Shown: piece by piece, positions 11,744-23,079 of the stretch
Position numbering within the stretch: the first letter of the stretch is position 1
Layout of the letters: each line of letters starts with the position of its first letter
Made by a program: the position numbers and the translations under genes
The notes under the pieces: generated by a model
The model's database searches: none
What the model was told of the DNA's origin: nothing
The model's input: the letters and a program-made list of their open reading frames with translations, nothing else
DNA from: Thozetella sp. PMI_491
Lineage: Eukaryota > Ascomycota > Sordariomycetes > Chaetosphaeriales > Chaetosphaeriaceae
Length of the DNA stretch: 64,000 nt
NCBI GenBank assembly: GCA_021432635.1
Contig: MU270068.1
Coordinates: 414,395-478,394, forward strand
Direction of reading: 5' to 3'

Positions 11744-12744
11744 ATGTAGGATGGGGTTTGCGACTGGGCTTGGGGCCGCGAGCACATGGTATAGCGATAG
11801 CGGAGGACGAATTTCAACCAATTGATACCACGAGGTTGACGATGCTGACTTGCTTGCTCGACTTTTCAACATGGAATCGTTTTGCTTTGCTTGCCCACCT
11901 GTACCCAACCAGCGGGAACTCAGAGTTTAAGGGTGTCTGGTTTTGGGATCTTGGGCACATCTATTAGCTCTTCATGGCGCAGTTGGCCTATTTGATGCCT
12001 AGCCTGCAGCAGTCCTAGGATATGGGCCCGGTGGCTTATCATACCGGATAGCTACGATCGGCTGAGATAGGTTTGGGGATCTAGCTAGAGTCTTTGGTGG
12101 CCGGCCACCCCCTCGTTGGGCTCGCGCACGAACGCACCGCCGGTGTATGACTGCGATGCACAGGTAACTTATATTTGGCATCTGCAGTATCGAAGAAGGC
12201 CGTTTTAACTAGCCCGACGTCTTGAGAAGCTAAAGACAGAAGCAGCTACCTGATTGCTCTAAACAATGCTCGTTCCAGGTTGATGATGATGTAAGTCGTA
12301 GTGGGCGATGGAGACGACACAAGGTCTCAAACTCGTATCTCCACTGAAAAGGAGGCTGCCTACCTATCTTCTGACACCATGTGAACGCCTCGAAACCTTG
12401 GCTTTTGCCTTCTGTCCGGCTCCTTCTCTTGGCCCAACCAAGCTACTCGTCGCCGGCCTGGCGGAAGTTTCGACTGACGTCAAAGCTGCGGGTTAGGGTT
12501 GGGCGCGACAAACCGGGTGCACGGATCAGAAAGTCACGGGATCAGACGTTTTGCCGAGCTCCCCGACCTTTCACCGGTACAGAAACGACCACAGCTGTCC
12601 CCCCGAATCACCACACGACTCGAATTGCCAACCTCGACTCTCCACCGCTCTCGGGTTCGATTCAACGCCAGACAGTCGGACCACAATCCGATCAATTCGA
12701 CCCGCCAATACTCAGCGACGACTGTTACCCCCTTCCCCGTCGCC
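11744..12744. other. Intergenic between Argonaute and the complex I subunit
   Basis: About 1 kb. The 5' half is probably 3' UTR of Argonaute. The region from about 12540 is pyrimidine/ACC-rich, like a leader for the gene at 12745. No supported gene. A GGGTTCGATTC match near 12651 resembles a tRNA B box, but no tRNA fold surrounds it. Confidence 0.45.
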
Positions 12745-13262
12745 ATGTCGGCCCTCCTCCGCCCGAACACCTGCGTTCGCGCGGCTCGCGCAGTCACCAC
12801 CACCACCCGAACCACCGCTGTCCCGACCACCGCGGTCGCTCGCACCTTTTCGACCACCCCCCGGCGTCTGGGCGGTGACAAGCTCGAGTACGAGCCACCT
12901 ACCGGCTGGCTCTTCGGTGTCAAGCCCGGCGAGAAGTACCAGCGCGAGGGCTGGGAGCTCCCTTTCTACTGGCTCTTCTGCGGCGGCCTGGCGGTATTCT
13001 CAGTTGCCTATGCCTTCAAGCCCGACACTTCGTGAGTCTTTTTTTTCATCTAGCATGCCGCGGTCCTTCTTTCCTCGCAGGACAACTCTCCAAGCTTGGG
13101 TCGGCAAAGACCGATCGTTTGAGGTATTTTGGCTCTAGACGTCTCAATGCTGACAGCACTGCCCCATTTAGGATACAAACCTGGGCCCTTGAGGAGGCGC
13201 GGAGAAGGCTGGAGAAGGAGGGAATCCTCGAGGACCCATTCCCCGGGAACAAGAAGCAATGA
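12745..13262 (+). CDS. Complex I accessory subunit, ESSS/NDUFB11-like (mitochondrial)
   Basis: Exons 12745-13031 and 13172-13262 give 125 residues. The first 40 residues are rich in Ala, Arg, Thr and Ser with no acidic residue and contain ARTFSTTPRRLGG, a typical mitochondrial presequence with a likely processing site near residue 40. The mature part has YEPPTGWLFGVKPGEKYQ and then one membrane span (LPFYWLFCGGLAVFSVAYAF). A charged C terminus with ALEEARRRLEKEG follows. A presequence plus one span and a GWLFG-type motif fits the ESSS (NDUFB11) subunit of the membrane arm of NADH:ubiquinone oxidoreductase. I recognise this from family knowledge and cannot align it here. The 140-nt intron separates the span from the C-terminal helix. 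Confidence 0.75.
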
Positions 13263-14023
13263 GTGATGAACACGGATGGGTTCGACCCGAAACGCCATTG
13301 TGGGCGGCGGGCAGGCAATCGCACGGAGATGCCCGGGCCCACCGATCGCCCACTTCCCTACTTCCCACACCTTTTTAGATGGCGGACTTACTCAGATGGA
13401 CATGTTTTACCTTTCTGGTTTCCTTTGCTTACTGGGACGCAAACAAGATGGAGAAACTTCGGGCTGCAGCCAGCCGAGAGAAGAGAGCAAAGATGAAGGG
13501 GGGGCACTGCTACGATTACCGACTTGCCACCATGGAAATAGAATGTCGCAAGGCAGAGAGAAGGAAATAGATGGCTAGACTGCCGTCTTGCTAGCATGTG
13601 GCAATTCAATTTGCCTCGAGTGATTGATCGGCGATTGCCTCTGTTGAAACTAAGTACGAAAGCATCTGTGGGCGAGTACATGCCGTGGGTGACACAGCGT
13701 CAATTGCCTTGTGGTCGCTTCGCCAGTATTAGGTAACCAGTTGACCTCACTGGATACGAATTCTCCAATGACAATGATGATAGAGGGGGCACTTAGGCTG
13801 CACCTCTCAGAACCGAGAGACTCAAAAGGCACTTGGTCTCTGCCACAGAACATGTTTCTATGTCTCTCTCATTTGGCGCACTCGCGTAGGCGAGCACAAA
13901 GTCTTGTCTATCTTGGACTTTATTTTCAACTGGAAATCTATTTTAGACCAGCTTGGCTGCGAGCGAGGGGTATACAGAGATGCTCGGTAGCCAGTCGCCC
14001 CGCCTCTCCAGCCGTCCATCGCC
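13263..14023. other. Intergenic between convergent genes
   Basis: About 760 bp between the 3' ends of the complex I subunit (+) and the aminotransferase (-). It should hold both 3' UTRs. The short ORFs are unsupported. Confidence 0.4.
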
Positions 14024-15334
14024 TTAGCACACATAGCTCCACTCGTGGGGGTCCGCGCCGTACTGCCTGTCCTCCATCCAGTTCTTCATCATTGTGGTCA
14101 CCTCGCCAGACTCCTCGTGGTCGCGCAGGCCACAGTTCACCAGCTTGCCCCTCCAGCTAATGGATCGCACAGGGCTCACGATGGCGGCCGTTCCGGCTCC
14201 GAAGGCCTCGATCAGCCGGCCCTCGTTCGCGGCCTCGTCGAGCTCCTTCATGGTGTACTTCCGCTCATCGATCTTCCAGCCCTCGGGGGCTAGCCTCTCG
14301 CGCGCTAGGGACAGGACCGAGTCACGGGTGACGCCCTCGAGGATGGTGCCATCGAGGGGCGCCGTGACCAGCTCCTTCTGGCCTGTCTCCTTGTTCTTCA
14401 GGGCAACGAAGAAGTTCATGGTTCCGACCTCGGTCACGTACTCCTCCTCGCCGAACAGCCACAGGTTCTGCTGGAAACCACGGCTCATGGCCTCGCGCTG
14501 CGGGACGATGCACGGAGCGTAGTTGGCGCCGAGCTTCTTATCACCGACACCGCCAGGCCACGCCCGCACAGCATAATCGGTTGCCTCGAGCGACACGGCC
14601 TTGAAGCCGGTGGGGTAGTACGGGCCCACTGGAGAGGCAATGACGTAGAGAAGCGCCGACCCAGGCGGGCCGACGCCGAGCGTCTTCTGGGTTCCGATGA
14701 GCGTGGGGCGGAGATACAAGCTGTAGCCACGCTCCTCTGGGATGAAACGGCTCTCTAGCTTGGCATAGGTGGCGATCAGGTCGGTCAACGCAGTACCGGC
14801 GAAGGTCGGCAGAGCAATGCGAGCCGCCGACTTGTTGAAGCGTTCCATGTTCTTGTCGGGGCGGAAGAGGCGGATCTTGCCTTCCTTGTCCTTGTACGCC
14901 TTCATACCCTCGAAGCACTCGAATGCGTAGTGGAAGACGCAGGTAGCCGGGTCAAGTGACAGGTTCTGATAGGGTGTGATATGGGGCGCCAGCCAGCCAC
15001 TGGTCTTGTTCCACTCGATCGTGAGCATGTGGTCTGTTTCGTAGGAACATGGTTAGCTAGGCAAGGCGTCGAGGGCCGGCAGGGTACCGTTGAGCTTACC
15101 CGTGAATGTCCTGCCGAAGATGAGATCCTCCGGCTTGTTAAGCGCGCCGGGCTTGGTTGTCTTGGTGATCTCCAGCTTGCTGGGGTCGATATCCTGCGGC
15201 TTGGAGGTGGAGGCCGCCTCCGGTTGGATGCTGTAGAGCCTAGCGTGCTGCCTGGGAGCGAGCAGTAACCTCGAGAGCTGGGAAGAGGGAGCTCTGAAGG
15301 TGCCCGCAGAGCGGGAGAGCACCGGCCGCAACAT
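14024..15334 (-). CDS. Branched-chain amino acid aminotransferase, mitochondrial
   Basis: Exons 15334-15100 and 15033-14024 join to 414 residues. The enzyme (yeast Bat1 type, fold-type IV, PLP-dependent) interconverts Val, Leu and Ile with their 2-oxo acids using glutamate/2-oxoglutarate. The N terminus (MLRPVLSRSAGTFRAPSSQ, rich in Arg/Ser/Leu) is a mitochondrial presequence. The join makes FGRTFTDHMLTIEW, a conserved start of the catalytic fold. Other landmarks are FECFEGMKAY, RLFRPDKNMERFNKSAARI and RPTLIGT. In GVGDKKLGANYAP the second Lys (about 245) is the expected Schiff-base lysine. EVGTMNFF and GAGTAAIVSPV are also present. Upstream, TGAGTCG at 15559-15565 is one base from a Gcn4/CPC-1 site, which would suit general amino-acid control (weak). 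It is divergent from the Scy1-like gene. The intron is 66 nt. Confidence 0.95.
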
Positions 15335-16161
15335 GTCGACTGGAGCAGGCGCGACGAGGCGAGAGAAGAGTAAGAGAAAAATAAATAGGGTACAGACAAC
15401 GGGGGAGCAATTGACGATACGCTGAGCTTTTTCAACACTATAAAACAGTATCCAGGGGAGAGGGGAGAGTAGAGAAATGTGAAACCCGGGGGGAGGAGCT
15501 GTACAGGAATAGTCGATGGGTTTATCTAGGATCGAATTTCAGACCCCAGGGTCCTGGATGAGTCGTCTTTTCCAAAAATCGGACCCAAATCGGAGCTTGA
15601 GCTATTGCCAATTGACCGATGGAAACCACTGCTGCCCGCTACAAGCCGGAGGTATGCTCCGCAATTGGTCCGCGTTAGGGGGTACCTGAAGCGGGAGCTA
15701 TAGCAGAGGGATTGGTGCTAGACGCTCCGACATTCTCTAGGTACCAGTTCATCGCATGCCGGTCCGCCCGCTGGGGCCAATCAGCTTGCTAGCGCTTCAG
15801 CCTTGCCAAGACTTCCAGTTGTCTTGTCGACGTTTACGGCAGGCTGCTTTGGGCGAGAGCTGGCGTTTTATGCAACAGTCGTCCGCCCAGAAAAAAAAAG
15901 ATTACGCAGCTACCTACGAACGGCGCACGCGGCAACGACGACAATGCGTTGAGGAAGTCCCAGGGCCACGCGACCTTTTTCAACTTCAACTCACGCTTCT
16001 TCGCGACCCAGACCAAGAGCGATTGCTTAAGGCATACCTCGAGCCCGATCCCCTCATCTTGCTTACGTTCTGTCGCATCGGCGCACCCCCCATCGCCGCC
16101 CAATCGTCTGCCGCCAGTCATGATATCGCCTTAGGAGTCGGATCCTGCACTGTGGCTGACG
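15335..16161. promoter_or_regulatory. Divergent promoter region, aminotransferase / Scy1-like
   Basis: This is 827 bp between the two start codons. It contains TGAGTCG (15559-15565), a near match to the Gcn4/CPC-1 consensus TGASTCA. The last 250 bp before 16162 read like a leader. The ORF at 15756-16322 overlaps the true start in another frame and is rejected. Confidence 0.4.
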
Positions 16162-19145
16162 ATGTCGATGTTCTCCTCGGCTCTCAAGTCGATTTCGTCG
16201 ACAAACATCACCTCCAACTACACTATCTCCCAGAATGTCACCTCGGTTGCTGGGCCGTGGAAGATCTACGATGCGAAGAAGAAGAACACCGGCAAGGCCT
16301 ACTCGGTCTTTGTCTTCGATAAGAAGTCGCTAGACTCGCACACCGGCGGCCTGAGCCGGTCCAGCGCCGCCGCCTTCAAGAAGGTCGCCGAGGAAGTGGT
16401 GGAGCGCCTGAGGAAGGAGGCGTCGGCGTTGGCCAAGCTTCGTCACCCCAGTGTCCTCGAGCTGGTCGAGCCAGTTGAGGACACCAGGGGCGGCGGCCTA
16501 CAGTTCGTGACGGAGCCCGTCACAGCATCCCTCGCCAGCTTGCTGCAGGAGAAGGACGATCAAGAGAGGTCAGGCGGCCGGTCCAGCCGCTATGTCACTG
16601 AGGACTCGGATGGCGTCCGCCGGAGAAGAGAGCTAGAGATCGACGAGCTGGAGATTCAAAAGGGCTTGCTGCAGATCAGCAAGGCGCTTGAGTTCCTCCA
16701 CGAGAATGCTGGCTTGGTTCATGGTAATCTCACCCCGGATGCCATTCTAGTGAATGCGAAGGCAAGTGTCCCCCGCCATCCTCTCTTCCTTTTCTTGTCC
16801 TCCGTAAGTCTGTGCTAACCGCGTACAGTCCGACTGGAAGATCAGTGGCCTCTCGTTCTGCAGTCCACCCGAGCATTCGAACAAGCCTACCTCGTTCCAA
16901 CCCATCAGCCTCTCCGAGGTTCTTCAGATGGACCCGAGGCTGCCTAGATCTGTACAACTCAACCTGGACTACACCTCACCCGACTTCGTCATAGACAACA
17001 ACCTCACGTCCGGCGCCGATATGTTCTCGCTAGGACTTCTCTGCATAGCTCTCTACAATTACCCTCACCGGTCTCCGCTAGAGACTAACGCGAGCCCATC
17101 CAATTATAAGCGCCTTTTCCAGTCCTCTTCAACGACTCCTACGCCAAACAATCAGTTCCTCTCCTCGCGCCCCCTTCCAAAAGACCTCTCAAGCCATGTC
17201 TTGCCGCGGCTCGTCACCCGGAGACCGGCACAGCGCATGACTGCTAAGGAGTTCCAGGAGAGTGAGTTCTTCGACAACATTCTCGTGTCTACGATCCGCT
17301 TCCTCGATTCCTTCCCCGCCAAGACTCCCAATGAGAAGAGCCAGTTTCTCCGTGGCCTCATTAAGGTGCTGCCATCATTCCCCAAGTCTGTGATGGAGAA
17401 AAAGGTGCTCCCGGCTTTGCTGGAGGAGATGAAGGACAGGGACCTCATATCCTTGATTCTGCATAACGTCTTCAAGATCATCGAACTGCTGCCCTCGGGC
17501 AGGAGAGCTTTCGGGGACAAGATCCGCCCAAGTCTCAAGGAGATTTTCGTAACAAATGCAAAGCAGATCCAAGAAAAAGACCCAGCTAGGGATGCTGGCT
17601 TGATGATTGTAATCGAGCAGTTGTCCGTCATCGCCGACAACTGCTCCGGCAAGGAATTCAAAGACGGTAGACCAACCCATATCCGGCTACTGTATTGCAA
17701 TGCTGATATAGTGATCCAGATATTCTTCCTATCATCTTCGCCGCGTTGGAATCTCCAACTCCTTCGCTAGTTGATGCTGCCCTCAGGTCGCTCCCAGCAA
17801 TTCTGCCCGTGCTGGATTTCAGCACTATCAAGAATGAGCTGTTCCCCGTCGTGGCGGCCATCTTCAGCAAGACGAACAGTTTAGCCATCAAAGTTAGGGG
17901 TTTGCAGGCATTTGTGATTCTGTGCGGCGGGTCTAGTGACCTCTCTGGTGGTGATGATGGGCTCGATGGGCTGATGCAAGAGAAGAAGAAGACCTCTTCA
18001 TCCACGGCACTAGACAAGTACACCATGCAGGAGAAGATCATCCCTCTGGTCAAGGGTATCAAGACCAAGGAGCCGGCCGTAATGATGGCTGCTCTCAAGG
18101 TGCTTAAGGTGGTGGGCCAGGCTGCGGATGCCGATTTCGTGGCCATGGACATCCTCCCGATTCTGTGGTCGATGAGCCTGGGGCCGTTACTCGACCTAAA
18201 GCAATTCCAGGCGTTCATGGACCTGATCAAGACTCTCTCCGGAAGGGTGGAAGAAGAGCAGACTAAGAAGCTGCAAGAACTCAACGGAAACGCCAACGGC
18301 CAGTCTGCGCTTCCCGCAGACGACTTCATGTCTTTCGGCGCCGTCCCCGGCTCGTCACTCGACGCCAATGGCGCAACCGAGGATGACTTTGAACGCCTGG
18401 TGAAGGGCAAAGCCGGCGGCGGTACATCCAGCAACCCCCTAGATGGTGGGTGGGACACTATGACCTCTCCCACCGCGACCCTGACGGCCCCGGTTGTCAA
18501 CGCTAGCACTGCGCCGAAGCCTTCGGCCCCGGCGTTTTCTTGGTCAACCCCAACAACGTCAGCTTCATCTACCCCAGTGCCCGGTCAGCAGAGTTTCGGA
18601 GCAGTCAAGGCCCAGCAGCCCGGGTTCCGGACTGTCACCCCCGACCTCGCCAGCTTCGGTGTCCTCAGTCCTACAGCCACGCAATTCTCCCAGCCGCTCC
18701 AGCCCTCGTCAACTTCTACATCTAGCATATCAACGCCCGCAGCACAACCTTCATCCTCGGGAACGTCTATTAACTGGGGTACGGCGGCGGCGGCGACAGC
18801 AAGCCCGTGGGGGAACTCGCCCAATATATCGTCCCCTCCCACGAACTCGTTCGGTTCGATGTCTCTTGGCCAGCAACGGCCAACTCTAGCGCAGAGCCAA
18901 TCCTCCTCATTCTCGCTCCCTCCTCCGCCGGCCGGAAATACCACCTCGAGCGGCGGCTTCGGCTCGGGCACGTCTGGTTTCAGTCTCGCCCCGCCGCCTA
19001 GCGCACCAAAGCCACTGGGAAGCGGCATCGGATCCTCTTTTGGCAGCATGAGCGGGACGAGCGGGATGGCTACGAACACCCTGGCCTCAATGGGCTCGAG
19101 TATGAGCTCCATGGCGGCCAACAGGATGGGCCAGAGTCAGGGCCA

Positions 19146-19176
<31 letters not shown>

Positions 19177-19368
19177 AGCATGAACTCGCTCAGCTCAATG
19201 GGTTCTATGAACTCGATGGGTTCGATGAACACCAGCATGAACAACCTGATGAGCCAGGGCACTGCGGCGGGTGGCATGGCCATGGGCGCCATGATGGGCG
19301 TGGCCCAGAACCAGAACCAGCAGCAATCCCAGAAATCGGGGTTAGATAAGTATCAAAGTCTTTTGTAG
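16162..19368 (+). CDS. Scy1-like (SCYL2-type) pseudokinase with HEAT repeats
   Basis: Exons 16162-16761, 16829-17666 and 17720-19368 give 1028 residues. Scy1/SCYL proteins are catalytically inactive kinase-fold adaptors acting in clathrin/COPI-dependent Golgi-endosome trafficking. A kinase-like domain occupies about 25-330, with GPWKIYDAKKK and LRHPSVLELVEP. The catalytic loop reads HGNLTPDAILV instead of HRDLKxxN, and the Mg-binding DFG site reads ISGLS, so catalysis is not expected. A helical HEAT-like region follows (about 330-680: DILPIIFAALESPTPSLVDA and KVRGLQAFVIL). The last 340 residues are Ser/Thr/Pro/Ala- and then Met/Gly/Ser-rich low complexity with WG and FG motifs of the kind that bind coat adaptors. 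The first intron uses a GC donor (AAG|GCAAGT, acceptor TACAG). The second is a normal 53-nt intron. Confidence 0.9.
16762..16828 (+). other. GC-AG intron
   Basis: The donor is AAG|GCAAGT and the acceptor is CGTACAG|TCC, with GTGCTAAC as a good branch site near the 3' end. Removing these 67 nt joins ILVNAK to SDWKISGLS in frame, matching the expected kinase-fold order. No GT donor nearby preserves the frame as well. Confidence 0.85.
19146..19300 (+). repeat. Met/Gly/Ser-coding tandem low-complexity tract
   Basis: ATGGGC units encode GMGMGMGMGM. TCAATGGGTTCTATGAAC-like units encode SMGSMNSMGSMN. It lies within the disordered tail of the Scy1-like protein and is likely to vary in length between strains (inference). 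Confidence 0.75.
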
Positions 19369-20679
19369 CGGATAAGCGCCAGGTCAAATGTCCAAGCATA
19401 GAAGCAGGTGGCACGGAACTATACATAGAAGGAGGTTAACCGGCCAGGTCAGGTCACTGTAAAGGTCTCAATGTCAAGTCGTATAATAATCTACGGTGTG
19501 ATGGCTCGCGGGGTCGGGCTATGCACATGTATGTCTCGCAAAGGTTCTAGAATTCAGACGCGCAGCGGAGCAATAAGACGCACCGCCGGCCTGTTGTTGC
19601 ACGGGGAGCCGTCATGTACACTGGAGCGCATCGGGGCGCCTACCATTGACAAGAAATGCCGCCAATAGGTTGCGAAAAGCACGCCCGTGCCATCCGGCCT
19701 ACACGCTACGTCACAATCGGTCGGCCGAATTAATTATTGACGGCCGTAGTTCCCTGACGAAGCGCCCTGCCCCGACCCTCCTCTTTCGTCCAGCCGCCGG
19801 GGCCGTATGCATGCAGCCAAGTTCAGCTCGATGGCTCCGCCACCCTCGAGATGCCTAGCGGATTTGAGCCTATGCGCTGGCTCTAAGATAGGATCGATGC
19901 ACGGGGAGGCCTAGATGGCGAGCTAGCTTTGATTAGCAGCTGCTGAGCCGGGCTTCTAGGCTTGGCCTTGCTTGTCTACGGACCCCTCTGGACCGCAGGG
20001 AAAAGGTCGGCTTAGCCTGGCAGGACAAAGCATCCCGGGGAGTGTATAGAAGTCCTGTGAAAAGTCCTGCAAAACGAGGGGAGAGGGGCGGAGGGGCGGA
20101 GGAGGGAAGGAGAGTAATCTTTAGCACGTCTCACAGCACGGCATGACTAAAATGACAAGCAAGTCTGTTGGTGCTACTAGTAGCTAGGCGAGGACTCCGG
20201 TTCACAGCGCATGGGTCTTTTGGACAGGCCAGATCTACGAGCTCTATGCTCCCTGTACGCCACACTGTTCTTCTTTGTTTTCCATCACTGTGAGACCCCT
20301 CCCCTCACCTCCCCGCCCGGAACGCCTTTGGTGTGCAAGTTATCGAATCATGGCAGCGGTGACAACGTCAAGATCAAGCCATACGTGCCCCGCCGAAGAG
20401 GATCCACCCCCGCCGTGGTTGGTTGTAATTATTAGTCCGCGGGAGGACAGTGCTGCGAGGCGCTGAAAAAAAAATATGCGTGGGCAGAATTTTGGTCCTT
20501 TGTCTCAGCTCCCCTCGACACGATTAGAGTGGACGTCGCGAGGGAGTTGAACCCTGAAGGTCAAAATTGGGTATCATCATGTGACAGAAGATGAAAAAAA
20601 AAGGGAATAGAGGAAAAATGTAAGAGAGAATGAACAAGGGAAAAAATAGCACAGTTGCTGGCCGTACGGCTGGCCTTCC
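19369..20679. other. Intergenic between convergent genes
   Basis: About 1.3 kb between the 3' ends of the Scy1-like gene and the sirtuin. No supported gene. A-rich runs at about 20466-20474 and 20594-20602 are probably 3' processing context of the sirtuin transcript. Confidence 0.4.
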
Positions 20680-22456
20680 TCACTCGTCCTTCACCGACGC
20701 CGCCGAAGAGGATGGCTTGGGTGTGGGGCGTGTCTGCGTGAAGGTATAGCGGCTGAGATAGCCGTTCTCCAGCTCCGTAGCCACGACCTGGTCCTTAGGG
20801 ATCATGTCATGCTTCAGGTCCCAGCCGGCTCGGCGGCACAGCTCCGATACGACCACATCACAGTCGCCGAGCAGGTCGATGTCAAAGTTGACATGCGACA
20901 CGGGCGTTCGGCTGATGTAGAGCTGGGGGACGTTGGGCGGTAGGTAGCCCACCAACTCAGACACGGGGGCAACCTTGAGGCTGGTCCCGATGACGATGAC
21001 GAGATCCACCAGGTCCCGGTCGTGCTCCGTCAGACGCACAGCAAAGTCGTCTGGCAGGGGCTCGCCGAAGAAGGTAATATCGGGCTTCATGATGCCGGCG
21101 CCGTTGGTGGGCAGGTCGAACTCGGAGTCCGAGTTGCTGTCGTAGGCACCATAACGGCGGCGTGTCTTAGTATCGCTAGTATCGCGCGATACCTTGCGCT
21201 TGCGGCTATTGTTGGTGGTGCGCTTGCCGCGTATGCACTTGCGGCAGTGGGGGATGGCGCCCGCGCGAATGTCGGGGAAGATGGTCTCACCAGGCACCCG
21301 ATGGCCGCACTTACAGCAGGTTGCGGTGGCGAAGGAGCCGTGGCACTGGACCAACTTGTCTGGGTGGATGCCTGCCTTGGCCTCCAAGTTGTCAATGTTC
21401 TGCGAGTAGTTGGTCAGGAGCTTGCCTTTCTGCTGCAGCAGCGCGATGAAGGCGTGCGTGGGCGAGAAACGGTCGTCGTCGTGCAGGATATCACGGGCGA
21501 CCGAGTAAAAGATGGACGGATCCTCACGGAACTCGTGAATATCGAACACCTGCTGGGGATCGCTGAGGCCCAGGTGCGCGAGCTTGGTGTACAGACCGAT
21601 GTCCTTGGACCGGAAGTCCGGGATGCCCAAGGAGGTAGAGATACCGGCGCCGGTGAGAACAATGACGTTCTTGGCATTCTTCATGAGATCCACGGCATCA
21701 TCTACCGTGTTGTACTTGAGGAGCTTGGCGCGCTTGGAGAGCTCGCGCGACATGGCCAGACTAAGGAAAGCCAGGTAGGCAGAGTCCGGGCTTCCCTCCA
21801 ACAAGGGAGGCGGCCGGATGCCAAAGGCCGTCAGGAGCTTCCGCGCCGTGACGGTGCCTGTCTCGATAGTCCGAGTGCAAAACTCCTCGGGGCCGACGGC
21901 CCGCAAGAGCTGGCGGTAGCGGACTGCCTCTTGGTGGTTGCAGGCATCCTCAACTAATGGGGGCGAGTTTGCGTGTTAGCGCCGCCTCGACTGCCTATCG
22001 AGTATCGAGTATGCGCCTCCCAACATGAAACGCGGGAGCAAGTGGGATCTCGGCAATGCAGCACAAGCACTTGCCGGGCCACAAGGAAGAGAAATCGCAA
22101 ACAGGGCGTAACTGCCAAAAGCAAGTAGAGAGAGGGGGGGGGAGAGAGAGGGAGAGAGACATACCATCGTCGAAGATCTTGTCCTCGCTGAGGTCCTCGA
22201 TCAGGTCGGCAAAGAGGGAGTCAGTCTCCCACGAATCATCGAGGTCGTTGACGCGCTCCTCCAGCTCCTTCTTGCCAGGGCTTAAATGAGAAGCGTCGGT
22301 GGGATGGACCACGCCATGTTGGATATCGTCTTTGATGGCCGCGAGATGGCGTTTTTCATCAAACTCGACGGCCTGCTTCACCTTGGTGGCTGCCCGCCGG
22401 GGGAGGCCATTCCGGCCGTTGGCATGATCTGGCATGTTGCTGGGCTTAGCGAGCAA
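20680..22456 (-). CDS. NAD+-dependent protein deacetylase, SIR2/HST1 type
   Basis: Exons 22456-22165 and 21953-20680 join to 521 residues. Sirtuins remove acetyl groups from histones and other proteins using NAD+, and this subfamily is linked to nuclear silencing. The N-terminal 155 residues are acidic and helical ([19 protein letters not shown]). The catalytic core has [18 protein letters not shown] (NAD binding), [25 protein letters not shown] with the catalytic His, zinc pairs CKCG and CRKC, and the C-terminal [14 protein letters not shown]. Between the second zinc pair and the core is a basic insert ([15 protein letters not shown]) that looks like a nuclear localisation signal and is typical of the SIR2/HST1 branch. 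The first Met is at 22456; Met at 22435 is an alternative. The 211-nt intron contains GA- and G-rich runs. Confidence 0.93.
22116..22160. repeat. GA/G-rich simple repeat inside the sirtuin intron
   Basis: A purine-only stretch (GTAGAGAGAGGGGGGGGG and then GAGAGAGGGAGAGAGAC) on the plus strand. The transcribed strand is therefore a polypyrimidine tract directly after the donor GTATGT. Confidence 0.75.
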
Positions 22457-23047
22457 CTCGGCCAGTCAAGAGGGCCCGAAACTAGTTGCAAGAAAGGGTT
22501 GCGGACGAAGGCTTGACGAAGCGTCAGCAAACGAAGAAAAAGACTAGTTCGCCTCCAAAGCTCCAGCGACCCGGCGAAACCGATGCAGTTTCTTGTAGAC
22601 GAGTAGAATTGATGAAGTGGGTTCTGTTTGCAAGGTTGTGGGTGTAAAAGGCTAAGTGAGAGGTGGAAGGGGGAGAAAGAGTGGAAAGGGAGCTAGGCCG
22701 TGAGGAACGTGGAACGTGAAAGAGCGAGGGAAAAAAAAACACCGTTCGGGCCGCGGATACCGCTAACGAGCCCAGGAGCCAAAATGACTTACACCCAGTA
22801 CAATCTGCAGGCGTCGGGGGCTTCACGAAGAGAGAGCCTTGCAAGAGTCAAGGATCCAAGAGCGAGAGAAAGGCGAGCAAAGTCGGGAGACACGGCGGGA
22901 GAAGGAGAACGAGAGAGAGAGAGGGAGAGAGTGAGAAGAAAGAGGCGCTTTGAGAAATAATTGTCAGCTCAGGGGACAATAAGAAGCAGCGGCGGTCGTG
23001 TTATCCCCCAAATCGGCGAGAACAACCCCCCCGGTAAAAAGAAGCCG

Positions 23048-23074
<27 letters not shown>
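23048..23074. repeat. (CA)n microsatellite
   Basis: About 13 uninterrupted AC dinucleotides, continued by imperfect CACA/CACTC sequence to about 23170. Confidence 0.92.

Positions 23075-23079
<5 letters not shown>

Noticed and set aside
12640-12670. tRNA B-box-like GGGTTCGATTC
   Set aside because: No matching A box, acceptor stem or anticodon arm at the right distance. It lies in the leader of the complex I subunit gene.
13265-13295. Second B-box-like GGGTTCGACCC
   Set aside because: A short inverted sequence only; no cloverleaf around it.
15756-16322. 188-codon ORF upstream of and overlapping the Scy1-like start
   Set aside because: It reads a different frame across the real first exon and includes its leader; no family resemblance.
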